DNA of 64,000 nt from Chlorobiota bacterium (GTDB lineage Bacteria > Bacteroidota > Ignavibacteria > Kapaibacteriales > NICIL-2), in NCBI GenBank assembly GCA_026415505.1, contig JAOAGY010000032.1, forward strand, positions 358,159 to 422,158, read 5' to 3'. Made by a program: the position numbers and the translations under genes. The notes under the pieces were generated by a model, which was not told the DNA's origin, searched no databases, and saw nothing but the letters and a program-made list of their open reading frames with translations. This document shows, piece by piece, positions 51,884 to 61,338 of this stretch (position 1 is its first letter; every line of letters begins with the position of its first letter).

Positions 51884-53200
51884 ATGCAACGTACTCGCCT
51901 TGTTGGATTTGTCCTTGCGATTGTCTCACCATTTGCAGTTGCACAAACCACACTCGAACTGACGCTCGACGACGCAGAACGCCGCGCCATCGAAACGAGC
52001 AAGCTTCTTCGCTCCAGCCACGCGCGCGTTCAGCAAGCGCAACTTCGTACCGACGAAATTTCGACGTCGAAACTTCCGAGTCTCTCACTGCAGGGCGGCT
52101 ACACTCACCTGTCGCCTGTTCCAGCGCTTCAATTCGCCTTGCCAGGTATGCAGCAGCAGGTCACGCTTCTGCCGGTGATACTCGACCAAACACAGATTCG
52201 GCTTCAGCTTCAGCAAATTCTGTACGCAGGTGGTCGCATTACCGCAAGTCAGGATGCAGCATCGCTGCAGGCGCAAGCATCCGAAGAGGACTACCGGAGC
52301 GACGAGTTGAAGGTACGATTCGCGATTCGAGCCGCCTATTGGAATTTGTACAAGCTCCGAGCAACCCAGCAGGCATTGCAGCAGACGCTTCGCCAACTCG
52401 AAGCACGGGTCCGAGATGCTGAAAACCTTCAAAAAGCTGGATTGGCGATGAGCAACGACGTTCTCAAGCTGCGGGTCCAACTCGCCAATACACGCGCACA
52501 GTCTCTGGACCTCGAAGCACAAGAACAAGCACTCGCCGTCCAGTTGAACAACTCGATCGGCGTGCCGCTTTCAACACGCATTGTGCTCAAGACGGAACCG
52601 ACGGTCGAAGACACCACAGTTACCGACCTCGATCGGCTCGTCGCTGACGCTGTCCAAACTCGTCCCGATGTGAACGCGAGCAGTATGCGAGTTCGATCGG
52701 CAGAAGCATCTATCGCTGCCGCAAATGCCGCATGGTTACCGACGATTGCGTTCAATGCCAGCTACCTCTACGCCAATCCGAATCAGCGGATACTGCCAAA
52801 CCGCAGACAATTCGATGGAACATGGGATGTCGGCATCAGCATGAGTTGGAATCTCTGGAATTGGCTCCAACCGCAGTACCAAGTCGGGCAAGCTCGCGCA
52901 CAGTACGAACAAGCTCGCGCGACGACCGAATTGCTCCAAGACAACGTCGCGGTCGAAGTAACACAGAACTACGTCGCCCTCCGTCCCGCTCGCGAGCGCA
53001 TCAGTGTCGCGCACGAAGCACTCGTCCAAGCTGAAGAAAATTACACGCTCGTCGCGAATCGCTTTGCGTCCGGTCTCGCCACAAGTACCGATGTACTCGA
53101 AGCCGAATCGCTGCTGTTGCAGGCACGAACGAACGAAATCAGTGCGCGTGCCGACTACATGCTCGCCAAAGCTCGATTGCTCAATTCCCTCGGCAAGTAA
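51884..53200 (+). CDS. TolC family outer-membrane efflux protein
   Basis: 438 aa with signal peptide (ending AVAQT). It forms the outer-membrane tunnel of a tripartite efflux pump. Two homologous halves of long alpha-helical coiled coil and beta strands are evident. The first has LTLDDAERRAIETSKLLRSSHARVQQAQLRTDEIS and LPSLSLQGGYTHLS. The second has RVRSAEASIAAANAAWLPTIAFNASYLY. It ends in ADYMLAKARLLNSLG. It begins the efflux operon and the adaptor follows after 21 nt. Confidence 0.95.
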   Translation: MQRTRLVGFVLAIVSPFAVAQTTLELTLDDAERRAIETSKLLRSSHARVQQAQLRTDEISTSKLPSLSLQGGYTHLSPVPALQFALPGMQQQVTLLPVILDQTQIRLQLQQILYAGGRITASQDAASLQAQASEEDYRSDELKVRFAIRAAYWNLYKLRATQQALQQTLRQLEARVRDAENLQKAGLAMSNDVLKLRVQLANTRAQSLDLEAQEQALAVQLNNSIGVPLSTRIVLKTEPTVEDTTVTDLDRLVADAVQTRPDVNASSMRVRSAEASIAAANAAWLPTIAFNASYLYANPNQRILPNRRQFDGTWDVGISMSWNLWNWLQPQYQVGQARAQYEQARATTELLQDNVAVEVTQNYVALRPARERISVAHEALVQAEENYTLVANRFASGLATSTDVLEAESLLLQARTNEISARADYMLAKARLLNSLGK

Positions 53201-53221
53201 CAACTCTTCGTACATCTCACC

Positions 53222-54292
53222 ATGAAACACTGGAAGCTGATCGTTGCCACAGTCGTTCTTACAGGAGCTGTCATCGCCGTTCTCGCCCACAACAAACGCA
53301 CGATAGAAGAACGGCGCAGCGAGAATGTCCTCCAGACCATCATTCCTGTTGTTGTCGAACCAGTACGTTGGGATACGATCGAAAATCAGCTCGAACTCGT
53401 CGGGACGATCACCCCGAACAACGCTGTGCAAGTTGCTTCGGAAGCCAATGGGCGCATCGTCGCGTGCAATATCGAGCTCGGCAGATCGGTGCGACAGGGC
53501 GATGTGCTCTATGTACTCGATGATGAGTTGCGTCGAGCACAATTGCTTACTGCAAAAGCAAACTACGAAAAAGCCAAAAGCGACTCGGCGCGGTACTGGT
53601 TCCTCAAGCAAAAAGAATCCGTCACCGATGCACAATGGGAACAGGTTCTGCTTCAGTATCGCTTGGCTGAAGCTCAGTTGATCCAAGCACGACGAGCACT
53701 CGAGGATACGCGCATCAAAGCGCCAATCAACGGCGTCGTCACCGCTAAACGCGCAGATGTCGGCACGATGGTCAATCCCGGCACGATCGTCTGCGATTTA
53801 GTGGACGCAACGAAGCTGAAAGTCATGCTCGACGTCGCCGAGAAAGATGTCTTTTCGCTCGCGATCGGCGGCGAGGTCGAAATCCGAAGCGACATACTGC
53901 CAGGCAAAGTCTATCACGGACGCATCACCGCAATTGCCCCCAAAGCATCCGAAGCACATACGTTCCCGGTCGAAATCACCATCGCCCCACCCTATGGCGA
54001 ATTGAAGTCAGGAATGTTTGTTCGAGTTCGTTTTCTCAAGCTCGCTCCGATCGCCGGATGGGTAATTCCGCGCGATGCAATTGTCGGCAGCCTGCAAAAT
54101 GCACGTGTATTCGTTGTGGATACGACAGCGAAAACAGCCCATGAACGCACGATCCGTTGCGGTATCGAGCGAAATGGCTACGTCATCGTTCTCGACGGTC
54201 TTTCGCCCGGAGAGCAAGTCGTCGTCACCGGCACCAACGTCCTCACCGATGGAGCGACAGTTGTCATCAACACTGCGAGGAATACACGATGA
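53222..54292 (+). CDS. RND efflux periplasmic adaptor (membrane fusion protein)
   Basis: 356 aa. An N-terminal membrane anchor (residues about 4-23) has no lipobox Cys. The barrel-sandwich domain begins VELVGTITPNNAVQVASEANGRIVACNIELGRSVRQGDVLYVLDD. A hairpin helix follows (RAQLLTAKANYEKAKSD), and the second half-lipoyl region is DTRIKAPINGVVTAKRADVGTMV. The C-terminal beta-barrel and MP domain contain GMFVRVRF and LSPGEQVVVTGTNVLTDGATVVI. It links the RND pump to TolC. The stop overlaps the pump start (ATGA). Confidence 0.95.
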   Translation: MKHWKLIVATVVLTGAVIAVLAHNKRTIEERRSENVLQTIIPVVVEPVRWDTIENQLELVGTITPNNAVQVASEANGRIVACNIELGRSVRQGDVLYVLDDELRRAQLLTAKANYEKAKSDSARYWFLKQKESVTDAQWEQVLLQYRLAEAQLIQARRALEDTRIKAPINGVVTAKRADVGTMVNPGTIVCDLVDATKLKVMLDVAEKDVFSLAIGGEVEIRSDILPGKVYHGRITAIAPKASEAHTFPVEITIAPPYGELKSGMFVRVRFLKLAPIAGWVIPRDAIVGSLQNARVFVVDTTAKTAHERTIRCGIERNGYVIVLDGLSPGEQVVVTGTNVLTDGATVVINTARNTR

Positions 54293-57200
54293 CGATTACC
54301 GAACTCTCGATCAAGCGCCCCTCGCTTGTCGTCGTTTTCTTCACGATCTTGCTCCTTTTGGGTGCCTATAGCTACACGACGCTCCAGTACGAGCTATTGC
54401 CGAAGATGAACATTCCCTTCGTAACAGTCATCACGGCATATCCCGGTGCATCCCCCGAAGAAATCGAGGCGACTGTGACCAAACCGATCGAAGATGCTGT
54501 GTCGGGTGTGGACAAAATTTCCAGCATCACCGCGACATCTCAAGAAGGAGTTTCGATCGTTTCGATCGAGTTCGATCAGAGCGCGAAAATCGAGTTCGCC
54601 GTCCAAGACGTCCAACGGAAAGTCAGCGCAATCAAAGCCAAATTACCGAGCGGCGTCAAGGACCCGGTCATCAACAAAATTGCATTCGACGAAATACCCG
54701 TGTTGCGGATGGGAGCGACATCGTCGCTGCCTCCGCGTGACTTTTATCAATTCGTCCTCGACAATATCAAACCGAAGCTGAGTCGCGTACCTGGTGTCGC
54801 TGACGTTGTCTTGTTAGGTGGCGAGCAGCGGGAAATTCACGTCACGTTGGACCCTGCCAAACTCCGCACCTACAATATCTCGCTCACACAAGTTCAACAA
54901 GCCATTGCCGCAGCCAATCTCGATTTCCCGACCGGCAAAGTCGAGAACGACCAGACGCAATACATCGTCCGCCTCAGCGGCAAATTCGCCGATCTCGATC
55001 AGATTCGACAGCTTGTCGTTGCACGAACACCAAGGGGGCAAGAAATTCGCGTCGGCGATCTTGCCGAAGTCCGCGAAGCAAGCGCCGAACGGACGACGCT
55101 GTATCGCATCAACGGGAAGCCATCGCTTGGGATTTACGTCCAGAAGCAATCGGAAGCCAATACGGTCGATGTCTCGCGGGCAGTTCGTGCCGAGGTCGCA
55201 AAGCTCGAAAAGCAATTCGCCTACATAGGGCTTTCGATTACGATCGCCCAAGACGCATCGAGTTTCACGCTCGACGCAGTCCATGCAGTGCAATTCGATT
55301 TGGGCTTGGCAGTGCTCATCGTCGCTGCGGTCATGTTGCTGTTTCTCCACAGCATCCGCAATTCGCTCATCGTCATGCTCGCAATCCCGACGTCGCTGAT
55401 TACAACCTTTATCGGGATGCTCGCATTCGGGCTGACGTTGAATTTGATGACACTGCTGGGGATGTCGCTCGTAATCGGAATCCTTGTCGATGACTCGATC
55501 GTCGTTTTGGAGAACATCTACAAGCATCTCGAACACGGCGAGGACCGCTTCACAGCTTCGATCAGGGGACGCAATGAAATCGGCTTCGCCGCACTGGCAA
55601 TCACATTAGTGGACGTCGCAGTCTTTTTGCCTCTTTCACTCACGAGCGGAATCGTCGGCAACATTTTGCGCGAGTTCGCGCTCGTCGTTGTGACCTCGAC
55701 GCTTCTCTCTCTGCTGGTTTCGTTCACACTGACACCGATGCTCGCATCTCGATTCGCGCGATTGGAACGTTTGTCGCCGGCAACCCTGCTGGGGCGTATT
55801 GCGATCGCGTTCGAGCAATGGTTCGGTAGCGTCACCCAGCGATATGCATCGGCGCTGAAATGGACACTACGACACCGATGGGTGCCTCTTGTAGCAACAG
55901 GTGCGTCATTTTTAGTCGTGCCGATATTTTTTGCCAACGGACTGATCGGTTTCGAGTTCTTCACACAAGCCGATCGCGGTGAGTTCGCTGTGACGGTCGA
56001 GTTTCCGCCGAGCTATTCGCTCCAACAAACCGACATGCAGGCACGCCGAATCGAAAAGTTGTTGTTTTCGATTCCAGAAGTCGAGCGAGTCATCAGCGGC
56101 GTCGGTGTATCGAACGAAGGCGTCATCGGACAAAACTCGAACAACGTCGTTGAGTTCAACGTCACGCTCGTCCCGAAGAACCGTCGAACTCGCTCGACAG
56201 ACGAGATCGGCAACATCATCAAGCGCGAGTTGTTTACCATACCTGGCGTCAAAGCACGCGTCAATCCAGTCGGCATTTTCGGGACAGCGAACATGACGCC
56301 GGTGCAAATCGTCGTCAGCGGCAGCGACCGCCCCACAGTTGACTCCGCCGCGCAGATCGTCGCTTCTACGCTTCGTCGAATCCAAGGTGCAACCGATATC
56401 CGGCTCAGCAGCGAGGCAGGCAAACCTGAAGTCCTCGTCCAAGTAGATCGAAACAAACTCGCTCAATTTGGTTTGACGATTGCCGAGGTCGGTTCGACGC
56501 TCAATATCGCGCTGCAAGGCAACGACGACATCAAGTATCGGTACCGCGGGAACGAATATCCGATTCGAGTTTGGCTCGACGAAGCAGCGCGCACGAATCC
56601 CGATGTGATTACACACTTGACCGTATCGAATCGTTCCGGACAACAAATCGAAATCGGACAGTTCGCCACCGTCACACTCGGTACAGGACCGACCAAACTC
56701 CAACGACGCGATCGGAATCCCGCAGTGATCGTCTATGCGCAGACCTACGGTAAATCCAGTGGAAGCATCGCTGCCGAATTCGATCGTCTCATCGCCGGTA
56801 AACTGCCCATCGGTGTTCGATACGAGTACGCGGGCGACGTCAAGAACCAACGGCAGGGCTTCGGCGATCTCGGTATCGCGATGCTGGGCGCGATCATCTT
56901 TGTGTACCTCATCATGGTCGCGCTTTACGATTCGTACTTCTATCCGTTCGTGAACTTGTTTTCCATTCCCGGTGCTGTCTTCGGTGCATTCTTGGGATTG
57001 GCACTCTCGATGAAGAACCTCTCGATCATCGCGATGCTGGGACTCATCATGCTCATCGGCTTGGTGACCAAGAACGCGATTCTCTTGGTAGATCGAACGA
57101 TAGCGAATATCAAAGAGCGCGGGTTGCCGCTTCACGATGCATTGGTCGAAGCAGGACAATCGCGTCTCCGCCCCATCGTGATGACCACCGTCGCCATGAT

Positions 57201-57447
57201 CGTCGGAATGCTCCCGATAGCACTCAGTCGCAGTTCGGGCAGCGAGTGGAAGACCGGTTTAGCCTGGGCGCTTATCGGTGGATTGAGCAGCTCGATGTTC
57301 TTGACTCTGTTTTTGGTCCCATCTGTGTTCTCTTACCTGACGCAACTGTTCTCTCGCTTCCGTCGTCACAAACCGGAGCAATCATCCCTTGTGAATGGAA
57401 TCGGCGGACACGCGAAGGAAGTTGCTACAACCGATGCACAACATTGA
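54289..57447 (+). CDS. RND family efflux pump permease (AcrB/HAE-1 type)
   Basis: 1052 aa from the ATG giving MTITELSIKR. The extra upstream frame overlaps the adaptor and is not coding. It is a proton-driven exporter with 12 helices and two large periplasmic loops. The first loop begins YPGASPEEIEATVTKPIEDAVSGVD. TM4 carries the proton-relay Asp pair in IGILVDDSIVVLENIYKHL. TM10 carries the conserved Lys in IMLIGLVTKNAILLVDR, and GSEWKTGLAWALIGG near the end is typical. A GAGGA Shine-Dalgarno-like sequence precedes the start. Substrate is unknown. The 3' end overlaps the convergent outer-membrane gene by 23 nt. Confidence 0.96.
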   Translation: MTITELSIKRPSLVVVFFTILLLLGAYSYTTLQYELLPKMNIPFVTVITAYPGASPEEIEATVTKPIEDAVSGVDKISSITATSQEGVSIVSIEFDQSAKIEFAVQDVQRKVSAIKAKLPSGVKDPVINKIAFDEIPVLRMGATSSLPPRDFYQFVLDNIKPKLSRVPGVADVVLLGGEQREIHVTLDPAKLRTYNISLTQVQQAIAAANLDFPTGKVENDQTQYIVRLSGKFADLDQIRQLVVARTPRGQEIRVGDLAEVREASAERTTLYRINGKPSLGIYVQKQSEANTVDVSRAVRAEVAKLEKQFAYIGLSITIAQDASSFTLDAVHAVQFDLGLAVLIVAAVMLLFLHSIRNSLIVMLAIPTSLITTFIGMLAFGLTLNLMTLLGMSLVIGILVDDSIVVLENIYKHLEHGEDRFTASIRGRNEIGFAALAITLVDVAVFLPLSLTSGIVGNILREFALVVVTSTLLSLLVSFTLTPMLASRFARLERLSPATLLGRIAIAFEQWFGSVTQRYASALKWTLRHRWVPLVATGASFLVVPIFFANGLIGFEFFTQADRGEFAVTVEFPPSYSLQQTDMQARRIEKLLFSIPEVERVISGVGVSNEGVIGQNSNNVVEFNVTLVPKNRRTRSTDEIGNIIKRELFTIPGVKARVNPVGIFGTANMTPVQIVVSGSDRPTVDSAAQIVASTLRRIQGATDIRLSSEAGKPEVLVQVDRNKLAQFGLTIAEVGSTLNIALQGNDDIKYRYRGNEYPIRVWLDEAARTNPDVITHLTVSNRSGQQIEIGQFATVTLGTGPTKLQRRDRNPAVIVYAQTYGKSSGSIAAEFDRLIAGKLPIGVRYEYAGDVKNQRQGFGDLGIAMLGAIIFVYLIMVALYDSYFYPFVNLFSIPGAVFGAFLGLALSMKNLSIIAMLGLIMLIGLVTKNAILLVDRTIANIKERGLPLHDALVEAGQSRLRPIVMTTVAMIVGMLPIALSRSSGSEWKTGLAWALIGGLSSSMFLTLFLVPSVFSYLTQLFSRFRRHKPEQSSLVNGIGGHAKEVATTDAQH

Positions 57448-59338
57448 GCTGAACGTTCGGTAGAATTTGCACCGAGGAGCCGAGCGTCCGGCGAAGCTCG
57501 TACCATCCCGATAGTGTCAGTTCTACAAGATCGGTACGAAGGCGAAGCGCAACATCGGGTGCGATGCTACGCTGCGCGCTCGACAACTGCGACAGCGACG
57601 ATAGCGACATCTCTTGCACGAGCGCATACCAACGGCAGCCCATACCGATCGCCAGATCGCTTGTAAATGGGCGCCAGAGCAAAAGCCGGATGAATTGCTC
57701 ATAACCGCTACCGGTGGGACGCTCGGCGAAGCGCTCCCACGAAAAGTCGCCACGGAGGAACCAACGGAAATAGAGTTGCGCTTGCACTTCTGCATGCGTT
57801 GTTCGCAGCTCGATCGAATCGCGATAGATAAACTGACGGAAGGAAAAACTCGACGGCACACCGCTTCGCCCTTCGAAATCGTACGAAGTGTATTGCGCAA
57901 GTATCTCGACCGACGGGAACCAACCGATGGCTGAGTGCACATAAGCGAACCGACTCGCCAACCGAAACGAGCGATTCCAATTGCTCAAGGCGCTTCGCTG
58001 TGCTCGCAGAAAGACCAGATGCACCCCAGCATACTCGAATGTCGTCCGACTAACGAGGGACGACGACCATGTACGAGCCAACGATAGCCGGACACCGAGC
58101 GAGAGTTCGTCTCGATCGTCGTAATTGAGCGTGCTCGGAGTATCGTAGCGAACGATCGAGCTTTGTGCGGATAAGTGCAGGGTATCGCGCCAACCCATCT
58201 CGATGAAGCTCTCGCCCCACAATCGAGTGCGATGAGTGATGTTGTCTCGCATTCGTTCGCTCTGGCGCACATCCTCGACTAACTGTGGCGTCGGCGGTTC
58301 GAAGCGATCGAGCGTTGCATTGCTTTCATCTCGACAATAAATAGCAAGCCCCAGCGTGTGTAGCATGTTCGGTACCATGACAGAAATGGTAGCGACAACG
58401 CTCCCATTGAGTTCATCGAGACGACGACGCACGAACGTCAAGGAACTCTGCACATCAGGAGAATCGAAATAGCGTTCGACAGCGGCGATTTGCATCTCCG
58501 GTTGAACGGTCAATAGCAACCACCGCCCGGCTGATTGCTGCAGGGACCCTGCCACCGTCCAGCGCTCTTCGTCGCGATGTTCGAGAGCACGCTGCGTTCC
58601 GAGACCGAGCAATGTGAAATAGTCGCGAAGCTGGCGCTGATATCCCACTCGAAGACTAAATGGAACGAAATCCGAGCCTGCCGTAGTCGCAAGCTCGATT
58701 TGTGCCGTAGCATCGGCATTGCGACGCAGCGACAATCGAACGAACTGACCGCTCAGATCGGCACGCGCAGCAAGGTCGCCGACACTCAACTGACTGTACG
58801 TCCGTGAGCCGAAAACGATACCCTGTTCTTCGACACCGAGTTGAATCGTTCGCTCCCCACCACCGTAGAGTTCAGTATTACCGGCTGACCAGCTATAGCC
58901 TACTCCGCCGACCAACCGCACTCGCTCCAAACGCGAAATACCCAGCGATCGCGAATCGTTCGATACATCCCACTCGATGCGCGGGAATAAATCGAATTGC
59001 GGACTTAGTCGGAAGCGCCAATCCGCTCGAAGCTGCTCGTCATCCCGATACGACGGCGTACCCGTCAGCAACGAAGCGCCTCGATAGCGCTGCTGGAGCA
59101 AGAAGCTCCCACCCCACACCGACTGCCGAATGAGGGCGTCACCGAAGAAGAGCGATGTGAATGCCACTTGTGACACGCCATACGCTATTTGGGGCTGCAG
59201 CGAGACAGTGTCCGACAGTTGCGGTACAACCTGACTTGTACTGCTGACAGTCAAAGCGACCGCCAACACCGCTACAGCACAAGCATTTCGCTCATGTCGT
59301 TCCGCGTAAGCGCGGATCCGTCGCGTCGCGGAGCGCAT
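57425..59338 (-). CDS. Predicted outer-membrane beta-barrel protein of unknown function
   Basis: 637 aa. The N-terminus is Arg-rich followed by a hydrophobic stretch (ACAVAVLAVALTVSSTSQ), consistent with a signal peptide. A GTG start slightly downstream would give a more usual signal. The remainder alternates polar and aromatic residues in strand-length segments (ERVRLVGGVGYSWSAG, AEVQAQLYFRWFLRGDFSWERF) and ends in QLNVVHRL, as in barrel proteins. I do not recognise a family. The start overlaps the DppC-type permease gene by 47 nt, so it may belong to that transcript. Confidence 0.65.
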   Translation of the reverse strand: MRSATRRIRAYAERHERNACAVAVLAVALTVSSTSQVVPQLSDTVSLQPQIAYGVSQVAFTSLFFGDALIRQSVWGGSFLLQQRYRGASLLTGTPSYRDDEQLRADWRFRLSPQFDLFPRIEWDVSNDSRSLGISRLERVRLVGGVGYSWSAGNTELYGGGERTIQLGVEEQGIVFGSRTYSQLSVGDLAARADLSGQFVRLSLRRNADATAQIELATTAGSDFVPFSLRVGYQRQLRDYFTLLGLGTQRALEHRDEERWTVAGSLQQSAGRWLLLTVQPEMQIAAVERYFDSPDVQSSLTFVRRRLDELNGSVVATISVMVPNMLHTLGLAIYCRDESNATLDRFEPPTPQLVEDVRQSERMRDNITHRTRLWGESFIEMGWRDTLHLSAQSSIVRYDTPSTLNYDDRDELSLGVRLSLARTWSSSLVSRTTFEYAGVHLVFLRAQRSALSNWNRSFRLASRFAYVHSAIGWFPSVEILAQYTSYDFEGRSGVPSSFSFRQFIYRDSIELRTTHAEVQAQLYFRWFLRGDFSWERFAERPTGSGYEQFIRLLLWRPFTSDLAIGMGCRWYALVQEMSLSSLSQLSSAQRSIAPDVALRLRTDLVELTLSGWYELRRTLGSSVQILPNVQLNVVHRL

Positions 59339-60335
59339 CGCCGATCAGGTTGTAGCAGCTAACCGTTAGAAAAATCATCGAGCCCGGGAATACACCCATC
59401 CACCATGCGCTGACGTCGGAACGTGCCCGGAACAACATCGAACCCCAGGTCACGACAGTCGGCGGAACGCCGAAGCCGAGGAAACTCAACGCCGACTCGG
59501 TCAACACGGCACTGGCGACTCCGAATGCAGCAGCAACAAGGACCGGCGCAATCGCATTCGGCAACACATGATGAAACAGGATTCGTGCGGTCGAATAACC
59601 GAGTGCTTCTGCTGCAGCGACGTAATCGAGCGAACGGATGCGGAGCACTTCCCCACGTATCAACCGTGCGACTGTCGTCCAGTTCGTCAGCCCGATCACA
59701 GCCATGACGAGAGCCAAACGTCCGGTGTACACGACATCCTGCACCAATGCGACGATCGTAATGATGAAAAAGAATGTCGGGAGCGACAAGACGACCTCGA
59801 TTGCGCGTGAGATGACGACATCTACCCATCCGCCGAAGTATCCGGCAATCGCGCCGAGTACAATTCCGATCGCCAATGCAATACCCATTGCGATGAAGCC
59901 GATCGCAAGAGCTGTCCGCGTACCGTGTATCAGCCCTGCGAGAATATCGCGACCGATATCATCGGTGCCGAGCCAGTGGCGTGCCGATGGCGCTCGATCG
60001 CGCGGTCGCAGGATCGTCGGATCCACTGTCTCTGCCGAGTACGGTATCGGCGGGAAAACCACCCAGTCGTAATCGAGTTGCTGCCATTGTTTGTGTTGTT
60101 CGATGTCGTTCGATCGAGCAAGCCCGACAGTAGCTGCATACTGTTCAACGATCGGAACAAGAATGCGTCCGCGATACGATGCAACGATCGGCTTATCGTT
60201 GGCGAGGAAGTCAGCCGAGAGTGCAACGATACCGAGTGCGACAACGATCGCCAGCGCCACGACGCCGAGTCTGTTGCGTGCGTACTGTCGGCGAACATAT
60301 GCAGCGTAGCTCTGTTTACGAGGTCCGTTTCCCAT
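59292..60335 (-). CDS. ABC transporter permease, DppC/OppC (YejE-like)
   Basis: 347 aa. It has the binding-protein-dependent permease fold with LGTDDIGRDILAGLIHGTRTAL and EAA-like loop DYVAAAEALGYSTARILFHHVLPNAIAPVLV. Between the first and second membrane helix there is a large extracytoplasmic insert of about 80 residues (starting ANDKPIVASYRGRILVPIVEQY and ending VFPPIPYS), as in YejE of the microcin C/peptide system. It overlaps the DppB-type gene by 20 nt. No substrate-binding protein or ATPases are in the window. Confidence 0.93.
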   Translation of the reverse strand: MGNGPRKQSYAAYVRRQYARNRLGVVALAIVVALGIVALSADFLANDKPIVASYRGRILVPIVEQYAATVGLARSNDIEQHKQWQQLDYDWVVFPPIPYSAETVDPTILRPRDRAPSARHWLGTDDIGRDILAGLIHGTRTALAIGFIAMGIALAIGIVLGAIAGYFGGWVDVVISRAIEVVLSLPTFFFIITIVALVQDVVYTGRLALVMAVIGLTNWTTVARLIRGEVLRIRSLDYVAAAEALGYSTARILFHHVLPNAIAPVLVAAAFGVASAVLTESALSFLGFGVPPTVVTWGSMLFRARSDVSAWWMGVFPGSMIFLTVSCYNLIGDALRDATDPRLRGTT

Positions 60336-61329
60336 AGCTGATTCGTGGATCCACGACTGAATAGAGGATATCCGAAAGGAGAATGCCGATTAGCGTGAGG
60401 ACCGCACTCAACGTGAAAATCGCCATGACCATTGGATAATCGCGTGCGACGAGCGCACGGTATGATAGCTCGCCCATTCCGGGAATGCTGAAGATCGTCT
60501 CGACGATGACACTACCTCCGACGAGCCCGGGCAAAATTCCTGCAAGGAGCGTAACGATAGGAATGAGCGAATTCCTCATCGCGTGGACAAAAACGACACG
60601 TCGTTCCGACAATCCCTTCGCGCGTGCAGTGCGAATGAAATCTTGCCGAATCGTTTCGAGCATCGCGCTCCGCATCTGTCGCGAAATGAACGCAAAGGAA
60701 CCATACGTGTAAACAGCCATCGGCAATGCCAAATGCCAAAGGACATCGGCAAGTTTTTCACTCGTTGACAGGAAATCGAATCTGTAGGAAGTCAACCCGT
60801 GGGAAGGAAAAAGATACACGAACTCTGGATTGCAGACGAACGTCAGCGCAATCGTCGCTACCCAGAACGACGGTAACGAATACAGTGCAAAGAGCACGAC
60901 CGTGGACAGGCGGTCCAGTATGGAACCCGATCGTATCGCTGAATACACGCCCAGCGGGATCGCGACGAGATATGCTAAAGCAACAGCAGCGATATTCATC
61001 ACCAGGGTGACGGGCAGCCGCTCGGCGATTTTCTCCAGGACGGGACGATTGTCAATGAACGAGACCCCGAAATCGAGACGTGCGATATCAGCCAGCCACA
61101 GCACGTACTGCTCGACGATCGGGCGATCGAGATGCATTTGTTTTCGCCAGAGCTCGAAAGTCTCCTGGCTCATCACATTCCGCGCCGATAACGTGCCTTC
61201 CGCACCGACTCCTGCTTTGACGGCAGCCGGATCACCGGGTGCAAGGCGCGTCAGCCCGAATGCGATGAGCGTGATCACGAGCAGGGTCGGTATGAAAAGC
61301 AGAATGCGCTGGAGAATGTACTGCAGCAT
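60316..61329 (-). CDS. ABC transporter permease, DppB/OppB (YejB-like)
   Basis: 337 aa. Peptide-type ABC permease subunit with N-terminal LLFIPTLLVITLIAFGLTRLAPGDPAAVK and the conserved C-terminal region DFIRTARAKGLSERRVVFVHAMRNSLIPIVTLLAG, then GSVIVETIFSIPGMGELSYRALVARDYP. Six helices can be drawn. It forms the translocation pore with the DppC-type partner encoded just downstream with overlapping ends. The gene begins 9 nt after the CCA-adding enzyme ends. Peptides or other oligomers are the likely substrates. Confidence 0.94.
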   Translation of the reverse strand: MLQYILQRILLFIPTLLVITLIAFGLTRLAPGDPAAVKAGVGAEGTLSARNVMSQETFELWRKQMHLDRPIVEQYVLWLADIARLDFGVSFIDNRPVLEKIAERLPVTLVMNIAAVALAYLVAIPLGVYSAIRSGSILDRLSTVVLFALYSLPSFWVATIALTFVCNPEFVYLFPSHGLTSYRFDFLSTSEKLADVLWHLALPMAVYTYGSFAFISRQMRSAMLETIRQDFIRTARAKGLSERRVVFVHAMRNSLIPIVTLLAGILPGLVGGSVIVETIFSIPGMGELSYRALVARDYPMVMAIFTLSAVLTLIGILLSDILYSVVDPRISYGKRTS

Positions 61330-61338
61330 CGTATCCGC

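Noticed and set aside
55912-57159. 415-codon minus-strand open frame opposite the RND pump
   Set aside because: Antisense to the conserved pump with Asp/Arg/His-rich composition and no domain.
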